This document shows positions 12,639-20,568 of a DNA stretch of 40,704 bases, piece by piece. The DNA is from an uncultured Oscillospiraceae bacterium (GTDB lineage: Bacteria > Bacillota > Clostridia > Oscillospirales > Oscillospiraceae). Location: contig CALWYO010000055.1 in the NCBI GenBank assembly GCA_944385785.1, forward strand, positions 1 to 40,704. Reading direction: 5' to 3'. The stretch's first letter is position 1. Each line of letters opens with the position of its first letter. The position numbers and the translations under genes are program-made. The notes under the pieces were generated by a model. The model was not told where the DNA came from, searched no databases, and worked only from the letters and a program-made list of their open reading frames with translations.

Positions 12639-13073
12639 TTATACATTAACTTTTGACTTTTCAACAATCAATTTAACACCTTCTATAGATACAGGTATTA
12701 CTTTCACTCCCTCATCAACAGGTTCTCCATCTGCTGAACGGGCAGACCAGGCTTTCCCGTCAACAAATACCTCTCCAGTGCCGGCAATATTGTCAATACG
12801 CTCAGTAACCGTGCACATCTGTCCTATCACTCTGTCAGCATTTGTCGGTCTCCATTTAACATTGAGATACCTCTTAGCAATTGGCCGCAGAAATACAAGT
12901 ATAAGGCCGCTTACCACAGTAAATAAAACTATTTGCAGCCATACCTGCCCCCCTGCAAACGCAGCAATAAGCGCAGCAAGACTTCCGATGGCAAACCATA
13001 TAGATACCAAGCTGACAGTCACCGCCTCAAGGATTATAAATACCACAAGTGCGGCTATCCAAACATACTCCAA
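12639..13073 (-). CDS. NfeD-family membrane protein
   Basis: 144 residues. Three or so membrane helices (about 1-65) are followed by a soluble OB-fold domain (about 80-144, with GQMCTVTERIDNIAGTGEVFV). This is the short NfeD form without the N-terminal serine protease domain. It is the usual genetic and physical partner of SPFH proteins. The start is a TTG at 13073 with GGTGG about 7 bases upstream. No ATG occurs at the right place in frame. Confidence 0.88.
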   Translation of the reverse strand: MEYVWIAALVVFIILEAVTVSLVSIWFAIGSLAALIAAFAGGQVWLQIVLFTVVSGLILVFLRPIAKRYLNVKWRPTNADRVIGQMCTVTERIDNIAGTGEVFVDGKAWSARSADGEPVDEGVKVIPVSIEGVKLIVEKSKVNV

Positions 13074-13200
13074 AATTATTCCACCACCTCTATAATAAAT
13101 GTTCTCTTAATATATCTATTTATTATTAATTATAACATATTACTTAATTATTTGTATATACATTCTACCGCAAATACATATATAAAATATGGATAACAGT

Positions 13201-13232
13201 AAAACTACCGAGCACACAGTCTCGGTAGTTTT
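13201..13232 (-). terminator. Terminator of the cell-wall hydrolase gene
   Basis: A 12-bp perfect inverted repeat (AAAACTACCGAG and its complement) closes an 8-base loop, ending in a T run on the minus strand. Confidence 0.8.
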
Positions 13233-13243
13233 GTCCTGGCTTT

Positions 13244-14074
13244 TCACATAAAAAACAGTTGATTTTCTATTTGCCCATAAAATTCTCTGTTTCTGGCGAC
13301 CCAGGAGTCAGATGCTGCCCAAGCAGCAGTAAAATATAGGCATTCGCCTACGACTTTGGTTCCCTCCAGCGCCAGTTTTGCCGCTATAATACACTCTTCC
13401 GATGGCTCGTTGTATATACTTCCAGAATAGGCTGGTGTAAATTGTATGCCATACCTTCTATCAAATATAACGTCTTTTACGCTGTCTGGAAACGATTCAT
13501 CGGCTACACGGTTCATCACTACATTTCCAACAGCTATTTTACCTTCAAGGCTTTCTCCTCCCGCCTCAGCATATATAAGCCTTGAAAGCCATAATACATC
13601 TTCTGATAGATAAAAATTATCTCCCGGTGTTATGGGCTTGCCCACATCAAGAATGTGGACGTCACCAGTCGTTGCATCCCAATTAACCTGCGCCCCAAAG
13701 GCAGATGCTATTGTCCTTACCGGTACCATAAGGTTATCTTCCTGTAGATTGCACCCTCCTTCCGCATATAAATATCGGCCGTTTGCTATAATGTACCAAT
13801 CTCCCTCGCCAACTGTAATATTCAGATCGTTGTCTGTAACAGATGCCTCTCTCTTCTCTCCTGACCAAGAGACTTCGGCTCCAAATTTCTCACAGATCTG
13901 GCGCAACGGCACATATGCAATTCCATCTTCAATATATGAGAGACCTTTTTCATCTACTAAATCACCATCTATATAAACATCAGGGTACTCTTTCCACTCA
14001 CCATACACCTCATTTTGCGATGTACAAGTCAGCAAAGCTATTCCGGCCAGTATAGTAACCAAACTTCGTCGCAT
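13244..14074 (-). CDS. SleB-like cell wall hydrolase with copper-amine-oxidase-N-like domains
   Basis: 276 residues. An N-terminal signal peptide (RRSLVTILAGIALLTC, possibly a lipoprotein although Thr before the Cys is uncommon) is followed by stalk-type 'copper amine oxidase N' domain sequence (about 30-145; GIAYVPLRQICEKFGAEVSW and LMVPVRTIASAFGAQVNWD). A hydrolase_2 (SleB) domain comes last (about 158-272), starting LSRLIYAEAGGESLEGK with the catalytic glutamate in YAEAGGE. SleB enzymes are lytic transglycosylases that attack spore cortex. The fused stalk domains suggest a secreted wall-remodelling enzyme, not necessarily a germination enzyme. I took the ATG at 14074, 8 bases after AAAGGA. 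The ATG at 14083 overlaps that site. Confidence 0.85.
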   Translation of the reverse strand: MRRSLVTILAGIALLTCTSQNEVYGEWKEYPDVYIDGDLVDEKGLSYIEDGIAYVPLRQICEKFGAEVSWSGEKREASVTDNDLNITVGEGDWYIIANGRYLYAEGGCNLQEDNLMVPVRTIASAFGAQVNWDATTGDVHILDVGKPITPGDNFYLSEDVLWLSRLIYAEAGGESLEGKIAVGNVVMNRVADESFPDSVKDVIFDRRYGIQFTPAYSGSIYNEPSEECIIAAKLALEGTKVVGECLYFTAAWAASDSWVARNREFYGQIENQLFFM

Positions 14075-14169
14075 ATAGATCATCCTTTCTATTGCGGCAT
14101 ATCCGCAAATATAGATGATCTTTTCCAGTTTTATGGGATTTTATTCAAATTCAGGCATACATTGCAAAA

Positions 14170-14206
14170 AATAAGAGCGCAGAGTTTAAGTAACTGCGCT
14201 CTTATT
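14170..14206 (-). terminator. Terminator of prfB
   Basis: A 13-bp inverted repeat (AATAAGAGCGCAG and its complement) is followed on the minus strand by a run of six T, directly downstream of the prfB stop. Confidence 0.85.
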
Positions 14207-14214
14207 TTTATTTT

Positions 14215-15324
14215 TTATTCCCCGGCTTTCATTGTAAGATAGGCATTAATAAACCCGTCAATATCGCCATCCATAACAGCGTTTATGTTCCCGTTTTCAT
14301 ATCCGGTTCTATGATCTTTTGCCAACGTATAGGGCATAAAAACATATGAACGTATTTGACTACCCCACTCTATTTTCATCTGAACGCCTTTAATATCTTC
14401 TATTTTCTCCAGATGTTCCCTTTCCTTAATCTCGGCCAAACGCGCACGGAGCATAGCCATACAGTTATCTCTATTCTGAAATTGGCTCCGTTCCACCTGG
14501 CAGGATACTACTATACCCGTTGGAATATGGGTTAAACGTACAGCGGACGATGTCTTATTTACCTTCTGTCCTCCAGCGCCGCTGGAGCGGAAAACATCCA
14601 TTTTGATGTCCTCTTCTCTTATCTCTATCTCACTGTCGTCGGTAATCTCCGGCATAACCTCTACAGCGGCAAATGACGTATGCCGCCTCCCCGATGCATC
14701 AAATGGTGAAACCCGTACAAGCCGGTGTATTCCACTCTCACTTTTTAAGTAACCGTAGGCATTATCGCCTTCAATTTTTATAGTAGCCGATTTGATACCG
14801 GCTTCTTCCCCGTCGAGATAGTCAAGTATTGTATATTTATATCCATGACGCTCTGCCCATCTGGTGTACATACGATAGAGCATCTCTGTCCAGTCCTGAG
14901 CTTCAGTGCCACCTGCACCAGCATGAAAGGAGAGTATGGCATTGCAGGCATCATATTCCCCTGAAAGCATAGTCGCTAGTCTCGCAGATTCAAGATCCGC
15001 CGATAAACTTGCAAACTCAGATTCAAGTTCAGGGAGAAAGCTGTCATCATCCTCTTCCATTGCCATTTCGCACAGCGTCATCAAATCATCATGCCGGCTC
15101 TCCAGCTTATTAAAACCGTCGCGTTTATTACGCAACTGTTTTAATTTCTGCTGCACTTTTTGCGATCGCTTAATATCCGACCAAAAGCCGTCTTCTTCTG
15201 TTTCCTTTTCGAGTTCTCCTATCTCCTTATTGACCTCATCAAGTTTTAACGCACTTCGAAGCGTCTCAAGCTCTGGCTTCATAGCGTTAAGCTTGGTCTT
15301 ATAATCTTCATATTCTACAATCAT
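14215..15324 (-). CDS. prfB: Peptide chain release factor 2
   Basis: 369 residues, full RF2 length. It has the GGTEAQDW region, the stop-codon reading SPF tripeptide (VRVSPFDASGRRHTSF), and the GGQ catalytic loop in SSGAGGQKVNK. RF2 releases chains at UGA and UAA. Many bacterial prfB genes need a +1 programmed frameshift at an in-frame UGA near codon 25. Here the frame is continuous from the ATG at 15324 (AGAGGA about 9 bases before), with LKLDEV at the corresponding place and no UGA, so that autoregulation is absent. Confidence 0.96.
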   Translation of the reverse strand: MIVEYEDYKTKLNAMKPELETLRSALKLDEVNKEIGELEKETEEDGFWSDIKRSQKVQQKLKQLRNKRDGFNKLESRHDDLMTLCEMAMEEDDDSFLPELESEFASLSADLESARLATMLSGEYDACNAILSFHAGAGGTEAQDWTEMLYRMYTRWAERHGYKYTILDYLDGEEAGIKSATIKIEGDNAYGYLKSESGIHRLVRVSPFDASGRRHTSFAAVEVMPEITDDSEIEIREEDIKMDVFRSSGAGGQKVNKTSSAVRLTHIPTGIVVSCQVERSQFQNRDNCMAMLRARLAEIKEREHLEKIEDIKGVQMKIEWGSQIRSYVFMPYTLAKDHRTGYENGNINAVMDGDIDGFINAYLTMKAGE

Positions 15325-15365
15325 AATCCCATTTCCTCTATTTATCTCAAGTATTCTCGCCAGTT

Positions 15366-15455
15366 TTATCTCTCACTGGGCCTGAAGCCAAGATTTCCAA
15401 ATATCAGCTCGTCAATATCTGGCTTTGGCATAGGCGCTGTCTCGCGGCAACCCAT
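15366..15455 (-). CDS. Possible 29-residue leader ORF upstream of prfB
   Basis: A frame of 29 codons begins with ATG at 15455, with GGGAGGGG placed 5 bases before it, one of the strongest ribosome sites in the window. The product begins MGCRETAPMPKPDIDELIFG and ends NLGFRPSER. It ends 41 bases before the prfB start. It has no membrane segment and I recognise no family. It could be a small protein, a leader that couples translation to prfB, or chance. The strong ribosome site is the main support. Confidence 0.45.
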   Translation of the reverse strand: MGCRETAPMPKPDIDELIFGNLGFRPSER

Positions 15456-15561
15456 CCGCACCCCTCCCTCTTTTAGATATACATATCATCATATGCATAA
15501 GCGAGGGAAAAATTACTCATATTTAGCCGAGTTAAAAATTACATTTCCTTACACCCTATCT

Positions 15562-16404
15562 TCAATCTTCAAGTATAGCAACAACTATTTGCGGATTATT
15601 AAAAAGGCGAAGAGTATTTCCGCTGTTTCCCAATCCTCTTGACACCAGCATCTGTGTCCCGCCCTCTCTATATATTCCACTGGTATATGTGGGAAAGAAC
15701 TCCCTGTTAGGAGCTATCAGCCCGTCTGTAAATGGAAGCCGTACAAGGCCGCCATGAGCGTGCCCACACAAAACAACATCAACTCCAAGTTCCGCCCATG
15801 TGCTTATCTCGTCATTTCTATGTGCAAGCATGAGTATAAACGGATCACCATATTCATCACGTATTTCCTGAACCAGCTGCGCCGGCGTTTTCATATCGTA
15901 TGGTCCATTCGGATCGTCAACTCCGGCTAATACTATGGTGTCTCCTCCGCGCTCAATTATCTGAAAGCTATTGCGAAGCACTTTAACTCCGCACTCTTCT
16001 AATATAGAAAAGAGATCATGCACCCAGCCGGAAGCCCATTCATGATTGCCCGTTACATAGTACACCGGAGCTATGCCAACAAGCTCCGTCATTAGTTCGC
16101 GTACATACGTTTCGTCCCGTTCCTTGTCTATCAAATCGCCTGTAACTGCTATTATATCCGGCTGCTGCTCCCTTACCTCATCTATAAGGCGCAAGTTTTC
16201 GTCTCCATATCTGGTTGTGTGCAAATCCGAAAGTTGTACTATACGGAGTCCGTCAAAACTTTGCGGCAGCCTCCCATTTGAAACAGAGTAGGTGTCTACT
16301 ACCAGTCTTGTGTTACTGTCCCAGAAGAGTATCACAATTACTATTGCAATAAGAAGCAACGCAGCTGTAAAACGCAGCCTGCGCCGCCGTCTGCTTTTTA
16401 ACAT
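15562..16404 (-). CDS. Membrane-anchored metallophosphoesterase (YkuE/YaeI-like)
   Basis: 280 residues. An arginine-rich start (RRRRR) and a single membrane helix (about 11-28) precede a calcineurin-type phosphoesterase domain with LSDLH, VTGDLID, VTGNHEW, LAHRND and CGHAHGG. Such proteins include YkuE and phospholipid-headgroup (UDP-diacylglucosamine-type) hydrolases. The substrate is not clear. The positive N-terminus suggests the catalytic domain lies outside the membrane. It starts one base after the stop of the NYN gene, so the two are cotranscribed. Confidence 0.85.
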   Translation of the reverse strand: MLKSRRRRRLRFTAALLLIAIVIVILFWDSNTRLVVDTYSVSNGRLPQSFDGLRIVQLSDLHTTRYGDENLRLIDEVREQQPDIIAVTGDLIDKERDETYVRELMTELVGIAPVYYVTGNHEWASGWVHDLFSILEECGVKVLRNSFQIIERGGDTIVLAGVDDPNGPYDMKTPAQLVQEIRDEYGDPFILMLAHRNDEISTWAELGVDVVLCGHAHGGLVRLPFTDGLIAPNREFFPTYTSGIYREGGTQMLVSRGLGNSGNTLRLFNNPQIVVAILED

Positions 16405-16405
16405 A

Positions 16406-17245
16406 TCAGGCCTTCTTGTCCCTTACATATGGATGTTTAATATTAGGATCTGTAGTATGCCGGAAATCCACTTCAAATCTGTCCATTGACTTAATCAGCG
16501 CGCTTAGAGATTTATATCCAAAGTTTCGGCAGTCAAAATCCGGCTGTTTCTTTAATATAAGGTTTCCCAGTTCCCCCATAAAAACGTATCCATCTCCATC
16601 GTCTCCGGATACGCTGGAAAGATCTGATACTGACTCTGCAATAAGTTTTTCGATCTTCCTTGGAATTTTCTCGCTTTTTTCTCCCTTTTGCTTTCCCTGT
16701 TTTTTCTTTTCCCCCTGAGAGTTCTGGTTGCCATCCTGATGAACACCAATATATTCATCAGAATCACCAAGCAACAAGCTCTCGGCCGAATGCTGGCGTA
16801 TAACCTCAATATATATAAACTTGTCACAAGCTACAATAAAAGGATTTGGCGTCTTCTTTTCGCCCATTCCAATAACCATCATTCCAGCTTCACGTAGCCT
16901 TATTGCCAAACGAGTAAAATCCGAGTCACTAGATACCAGAACAAAACCGTCTACTTTTCCGGAATAGAGAATATCCATAGCGTCAATTATCATGGCAGAA
17001 TCAGTAGAGTTTTTCCCTGTAGTGTAGCTATACTGCTGAACTGGCGTAACCGCATTTTCTAATAGTGAGTTTTTCCATCCCGATATATTCGGGCTGGTCC
17101 AGTCCCCATAAATGCGCTTTATTGTAGGAGTTCCATAGAGAGCCGTCTCCTCCATTATCCCCTTGAGTGTCCCTCTAGGCACATTATCCGCGTCAATAAG
17201 GACAGCAAGCCTTTTATTTAAATCGGTGTCTGAGCCAATTGGCAC
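16406..17245 (-). CDS. NYN-domain RNase-like protein with OST-HTH domain
   Basis: 279 residues from the GTG at 17245 (AGGGGG 7 bases upstream; a TTG one codon earlier is also possible). The N-terminal PIN-like NYN domain (about 10-145) has the acidic residues of LIDADN, the TDSAMIIDAMD stretch and LVSSDSDFTRLA, which would bind metal. A low-complexity Lys/Gln/Glu linker (about 170-195) follows, then an OST-HTH/LOTUS domain (about 200-275, ending HPYVRDKKA), a putative RNA-binding module. This is the LabA/DUF88 family. An RNA-cleaving role is inferred from the fold. First gene of the pair with the metallophosphoesterase. Confidence 0.88.
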   Translation of the reverse strand: MPIGSDTDLNKRLAVLIDADNVPRGTLKGIMEETALYGTPTIKRIYGDWTSPNISGWKNSLLENAVTPVQQYSYTTGKNSTDSAMIIDAMDILYSGKVDGFVLVSSDSDFTRLAIRLREAGMMVIGMGEKKTPNPFIVACDKFIYIEVIRQHSAESLLLGDSDEYIGVHQDGNQNSQGEKKKQGKQKGEKSEKIPRKIEKLIAESVSDLSSVSGDDGDGYVFMGELGNLILKKQPDFDCRNFGYKSLSALIKSMDRFEVDFRHTTDPNIKHPYVRDKKA

Positions 17246-17444
17246 CAAGTCGCCCCCTTTAATAATTTATGCAATGTATTTTACCATACCTTTCCCATTA
17301 GTTCAAGGAGGCAATTGGGTACAGAGTCAGACTTCAAAATTTTTAAAGCATAATATTTCGGCGCCTATCGAACCTGCGTACATTGGGAATATTTTTATAA
17401 CAGTCGCTCTTATATAATTAAAAAATAAAATTTTAAAAAAACTC

Positions 17445-17472
17445 TTTACATTTTAAAATTACATGCTATAAT
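17445..17472 (+). promoter_or_regulatory. perR promoter
   Basis: TTTACA (17445-17450), a 16-base spacer and a consensus TATAAT (17467-17472) lie 40 bases before the perR start, in very AT-rich DNA. Confidence 0.75.
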
Positions 17473-17475
17473 GAA

Positions 17476-17500
17476 AATGCAAACAATAATTATTAGCATT
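17476..17500 (+). promoter_or_regulatory. Candidate PerR/Fur-family operator
   Basis: A 25-bp imperfect palindrome with outer arms AATGC and GCATT around a central AATAATTATT lies immediately after the -10 box. Fur-family boxes have this A/T-rich dyad form, and a site here would block the promoter, so autoregulation by the gene product is likely. Confidence 0.55.
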
Positions 17501-17512
17501 AAGGAGCTGTAG

Positions 17513-17908
17513 ATGAAACGGTACAGTCGAAAGCGAGAGGCTATTCTCCACGCTATCCGTTCAACTACTTCTCATCCCTCAGCAGAATGGGTATACACCC
17601 AACTAAAGCCCCAGTTCCCCGATCTGTCTCTGGCCACGGTATACAGGAACATCGCCTCATTTGTAGAGAGTGGTGAGCTGGTGAGGGTGGCTGTAGTGGA
17701 TTCAAAGGAACGGTATGACGCCGACCTCTCGTCACATTCACATTTTATCTGCCAAACTTGCGGCGATGTATTTGATGTCAAAATAGCAAGTGGTCGCGAG
17801 ATTGACCTTATAGCGGAAGAAACTCTTGGCGCAAAAGTTAACCGTCATGAGCTTATTTTCAGAGGTATCTGCAAAAAGTGTCTTTTAAGCAGCGATACAG
17901 CCGGTTAA
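17513..17908 (+). CDS. perR: Fur-family peroxide regulator PerR
   Basis: 131 residues. A winged helix (about 1-75; LSLATVYRNIASFVESG) is followed by a metal-binding dimer domain. Aligned by eye with Bacillus PerR, all five regulatory-metal ligands are kept: the His of HPSAEW, the Asp of ERYDAD, both His of SSHSHF, and the Asp of DVFDVK, where Fur would have Glu. Two CxxC pairs (CQTC and CKKC) form the structural zinc site. PerR loses DNA binding when peroxide oxidises its iron-binding histidines. The reverse rubrerythrin and rubredoxin genes directly downstream support the peroxide role. AAGGAG lies 6 bases before the ATG. Confidence 0.88.
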   Translation: MKRYSRKREAILHAIRSTTSHPSAEWVYTQLKPQFPDLSLATVYRNIASFVESGELVRVAVVDSKERYDADLSSHSHFICQTCGDVFDVKIASGREIDLIAEETLGAKVNRHELIFRGICKKCLLSSDTAG

Positions 17909-17945
17909 GTGCGGCTTATCATACATTACAATAGTTTTTAATTAT

Positions 17946-17963
17946 CAAAATAAATTTATTTTG
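17946..17963. repeat. 18-bp perfect palindrome overlapping the reverse rubrerythrin ribosome site
   Basis: CAAAATAAATTTATTTTG is its own reverse complement, and its last G is the first base of the GGAGG that serves the reverse rubrerythrin gene. It could be an operator of the adjacent Fur-family regulator or an RNA hairpin masking the ribosome site. A/T bias makes chance palindromes more likely, so this is tentative. Confidence 0.45.
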
Positions 17964-17975
17964 GAGGTATTTAAT

Positions 17976-18566
17976 ATGAAGAAATGGATCTGCCCAGTAT
18001 GTGGTTATGTCTATGAGGGAGAGAATCCCCCTGAGAAATGTCCTCAGTGCGGAGTTCCTGGCTCCAAGTTCAAGCTGATGGAGGAAGGTATCACCCTCGC
18101 AGCTGAGCACACCTACGGCGTATATGCAAGCACAGTTAAAAACAACCCTGATATCACCGAAGAGGATAAAAAGTACATCTATGATCAGCTGATGGCCAAC
18201 TTCAACGGAGAGTGCTCTGAAGTAGGTATGTATCTCTGCATGGCACGCATCGCTCACCGCGAAGGCTATCCCGAGATTGGCCTTTATTGGGAGAAAGCCG
18301 CATATGAAGAGGCTGAGCATGCCGCTAAATTTGCCGAGATGCTTGGTGAAGATCTTGAGCCCAATATGAAAGCTACCACTAAAGATAATCTCTCCTGGCG
18401 TGTTGACTGTGAGTATGGCGCAACTCAGGGCAAAGTCGATCTGGCCACATGTGCAAAGAAGAACGGCCTTGACGCCATCCATGACACCGTGCACGAGATG
18501 GCCCGCGACGAGGCCCGTCACTGCAAGGCCCTCAAAGGTCTGCTTGATCGCTATTTTGGCAAGTAA
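17976..18566 (+). CDS. Reverse rubrerythrin
   Basis: 196 residues. The rubredoxin-like iron site comes first (CPVCGY about 6-11 and CPQCG about 24-28), followed by the ferritin-like diiron domain with ECSEVGMY, EEAEHAAKF and DEARHCKAL. This domain order is the reverse of classical rubrerythrin and is typical of clostridial enzymes that reduce H2O2 and O2 with electrons from NADH and rubredoxin. Start: ATG at 17976, 8 bases after GGAGG. A TTG at 17961 upstream overlaps that site and was rejected. Confidence 0.93.
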   Translation: MKKWICPVCGYVYEGENPPEKCPQCGVPGSKFKLMEEGITLAAEHTYGVYASTVKNNPDITEEDKKYIYDQLMANFNGECSEVGMYLCMARIAHREGYPEIGLYWEKAAYEEAEHAAKFAEMLGEDLEPNMKATTKDNLSWRVDCEYGATQGKVDLATCAKKNGLDAIHDTVHEMARDEARHCKALKGLLDRYFGK

Positions 18567-18611
18567 TCTTTAGTCGCCGGTTTTATTAGAGTTTCGAAAG
18601 GAGATTTTAAA

Positions 18612-18767
18612 ATGGACAAGTATGTCTGCCCATGTGGGTATGTCTATGACCCCGCTGTTGGAGATCCTGACAATGGTATTGCTCCTGGCACCGCTTGGGA
18701 AGATGTCCCTGAGGATTGGGTATGCCCAATATGCGGTCTGGGCAAAGACGCCTTTGAAAAGGAATAA
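18612..18767 (+). CDS. Rubredoxin with a CxC first knuckle
   Basis: 51 residues, normal rubredoxin size, with the typical [15 protein letters not shown] segment and a standard second knuckle CPICG. The first knuckle is C-P-C-G instead of the usual CxxCG: one residue is missing between the cysteines. It is 45 bases behind the reverse rubrerythrin, to which it would deliver electrons. AAAGGAG lies at 18597-18603, about 8 bases before the ATG. Related Clostridia may carry the same variant, which I cannot check here. Confidence 0.93.
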   Translation: MDKYVCPCGYVYDPAVGDPDNGIAPGTAWEDVPEDWVCPICGLGKDAFEKE

Positions 18768-18779
18768 ATTAATGAGCAT

Positions 18780-18811
18780 CAATGCCCCGAAGCTGAAGCT
18801 TCGGGGCATTG
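18780..18811 (+). terminator. Terminator of the rubrerythrin-rubredoxin transcript
   Basis: A 14-bp perfect inverted repeat (CAATGCCCCGAAGC and its complement) with a TGAA loop lies 12 bases after the rubredoxin stop. The T tract after it is weak. Confidence 0.7.
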
Positions 18812-18966
18812 AGCTATTTAAATTAGTCTTACTGCCTTCAATACTCCACTTTCTGCATAATACGCCATCAGTGAGATATGGGCAGCGCACCTTTCATCTT
18901 TTGTTTCACTTCAGCAACACGTATGTAAATCACTAACAAATATACGGTTCTAACGCAATGGCCTCT

Positions 18967-19716
18967 CTATTTCTCCGCAAGAGTTGCCCAAAATGTAGGC
19001 ACCCCGTGTTCATGCAGGAATCCCTCTCCGTTTGTATCCTCATAAATGTCCAGCAGTTTAAAGCCCGCTCTAAGCTGGCCCCTTACCTGCTCTTCTATTG
19101 TCTGGGGAAACGGGACGCGTGAGTCGGGAGCCATCAATGATTCCATCAGAGATGGATTAGCTATTGGATCAAAAGGTAGAGAATAACGAACATGCGACTC
19201 GTCCGCCTCATCGAACAAGAAATTTGTCCCATTGTCAAGGCCTGCCATTAATAGGCCGCCTTTTTTCAACACTCTATAGCACTCCCTCCATATTGGAAAA
19301 ACTTCTCTAACATAGCAGTTAGACACCGGATGAAATATAAGGTCAAAATATCCGTCTTCAAAGGGCAAAGGCTTTGTCATATCTCCACGGATGGCCTTTA
19401 TATTATACCCCTCTCGCTCCGCCACTATAATTTCGCTCTCTATCTGTTTTGGGGAGTAGTCCAATACCGTGCACTCTCCACCCAGGGCAGCAAATATGGG
19501 CATCTGCTGTCCGCCGCCAGATGCCAAACCAAGTATACGCTTTCCTGTAATATCAGGATACCACTCCTTAGGTACAGGTTTTGTGGGAGTGAGCACCATC
19601 TGCCACTTACCGCTCCGTGCTTCAACAAATTCTTCATGGGTGATTGGAACTCCCCATTGCCACCCTTCATTTACCCAACGATCTATTGTCTCGGCATTTA
19701 TATCTGTATATTCCAT
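18967..19716 (-). CDS. Class I SAM-dependent methyltransferase
   Basis: 249 residues. Rossmann-fold motif I is ILGLASGGGQQMP (about 61-73), the acidic ribose-binding residue is in VLDYSPKQ, and motifs II-III follow (LPFEDGYFDLIFHPVSNCYV). The closest pattern is the UbiE/MenG-type class, but the substrate is unknown. AGGAAGG lies 7 bases before the ATG. A TetR regulator is encoded upstream on the same strand, 117 bases away, and may control it. Confidence 0.85.
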   Translation of the reverse strand: MEYTDINAETIDRWVNEGWQWGVPITHEEFVEARSGKWQMVLTPTKPVPKEWYPDITGKRILGLASGGGQQMPIFAALGGECTVLDYSPKQIESEIIVAEREGYNIKAIRGDMTKPLPFEDGYFDLIFHPVSNCYVREVFPIWRECYRVLKKGGLLMAGLDNGTNFLFDEADESHVRYSLPFDPIANPSLMESLMAPDSRVPFPQTIEEQVRGQLRAGFKLLDIYEDTNGEGFLHEHGVPTFWATLAEK

Positions 19717-19833
19717 GAAACAACCTTCCTGTCAAAATAATCTTTTTTCACTTTATATACATACAATATTTACTACAATTTTCTCCACCCTATATTTATC
19801 GATCTGGTCACTTATCACAGTACGATTTTTACT

Positions 19834-20418
19834 TTAATCCTGAAAAAGAGCCTTTACACATTGATCTACAAGCCGCTGAGCTAAATTTACTGCCTCCCCT
19901 GTTCCGTCAGCTGCACCCGTATTTAGCCATTTCTGCATAAGCCCCACAAATCCCATGGATACAAAGGCATAAAACAGCTCCATCTCTCTTGGAGTGGATT
20001 TTATAGGCAAACGGCCATAGTAATCGTGACAGCGTTCCCATCCCAAAGCTATTATCCGCATAGCAAAGTCTCTGTCACCATATTCGCCCAGCACAACTGT
20101 GCATATATCCATATTGTCTCTCAGGCAGTTGAATATATCTGCTGTAACTTCCGCTGGAGTTGGGGGATGACCATGCTGATCTAAAAATGGGTCAAGAGTA
20201 CGCTGGAAGTCCTCCATAAGTTCCGATTCCATCTGCGTCCTTAGATCGTAAATATCTGTATAATGTGCGTAAAACGTGCCTCGATTTATGCCCGCCTGCT
20301 CGCACAATTCTTTCACTGATATGCTTTGTATGGGTTTTTGACGCAGTAACTCTGTAAATGCCCTGCGTATCAGCATTTTTGTCACTCTCACTCTGTGATC
20401 TTTGTGACTCTTTTCCAT
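19834..20418 (-). CDS. TetR-family transcriptional regulator
   Basis: 194 residues. The DNA-binding helix-turn-helix is at about 30-60 (ISVKELCEQAGINRGTFYAHY), and the C-terminal helical domain (about 75-190) resembles the DhaS/TetR_C_33 group. Start: ATG at 20418, 6 bases after AAGGAGG. The ligand cannot be inferred. The most likely target is the methyltransferase gene downstream or its own promoter. Confidence 0.9.
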   Translation of the reverse strand: MEKSHKDHRVRVTKMLIRRAFTELLRQKPIQSISVKELCEQAGINRGTFYAHYTDIYDLRTQMESELMEDFQRTLDPFLDQHGHPPTPAEVTADIFNCLRDNMDICTVVLGEYGDRDFAMRIIALGWERCHDYYGRLPIKSTPREMELFYAFVSMGFVGLMQKWLNTGAADGTGEAVNLAQRLVDQCVKALFQD

Positions 20419-20520
20419 GCACGACCTCCTTGGTGGGTAAAGATACTAATATATAAAATATAATACAAATCTATAATAAAATCAACGCTGTGTTCAAAAT
20501 CCCCCAATTGGGTTGTTGAT

Positions 20521-20568
20521 AACTAATAAGAACGTGGAGAAAATAAATTCTCCACGTTCTTATTAGTT
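20521..20568 (-). terminator. Long hairpin overlapping the proC stop
   Basis: A perfect 21-bp inverted repeat (arms start AACTAATAAGAACG and TTCTCCACG) with a 6-base loop includes the last bases of proC. It is the likely end of the seven-gene transcript, although a clear T run is lacking after the stem. Confidence 0.75.
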
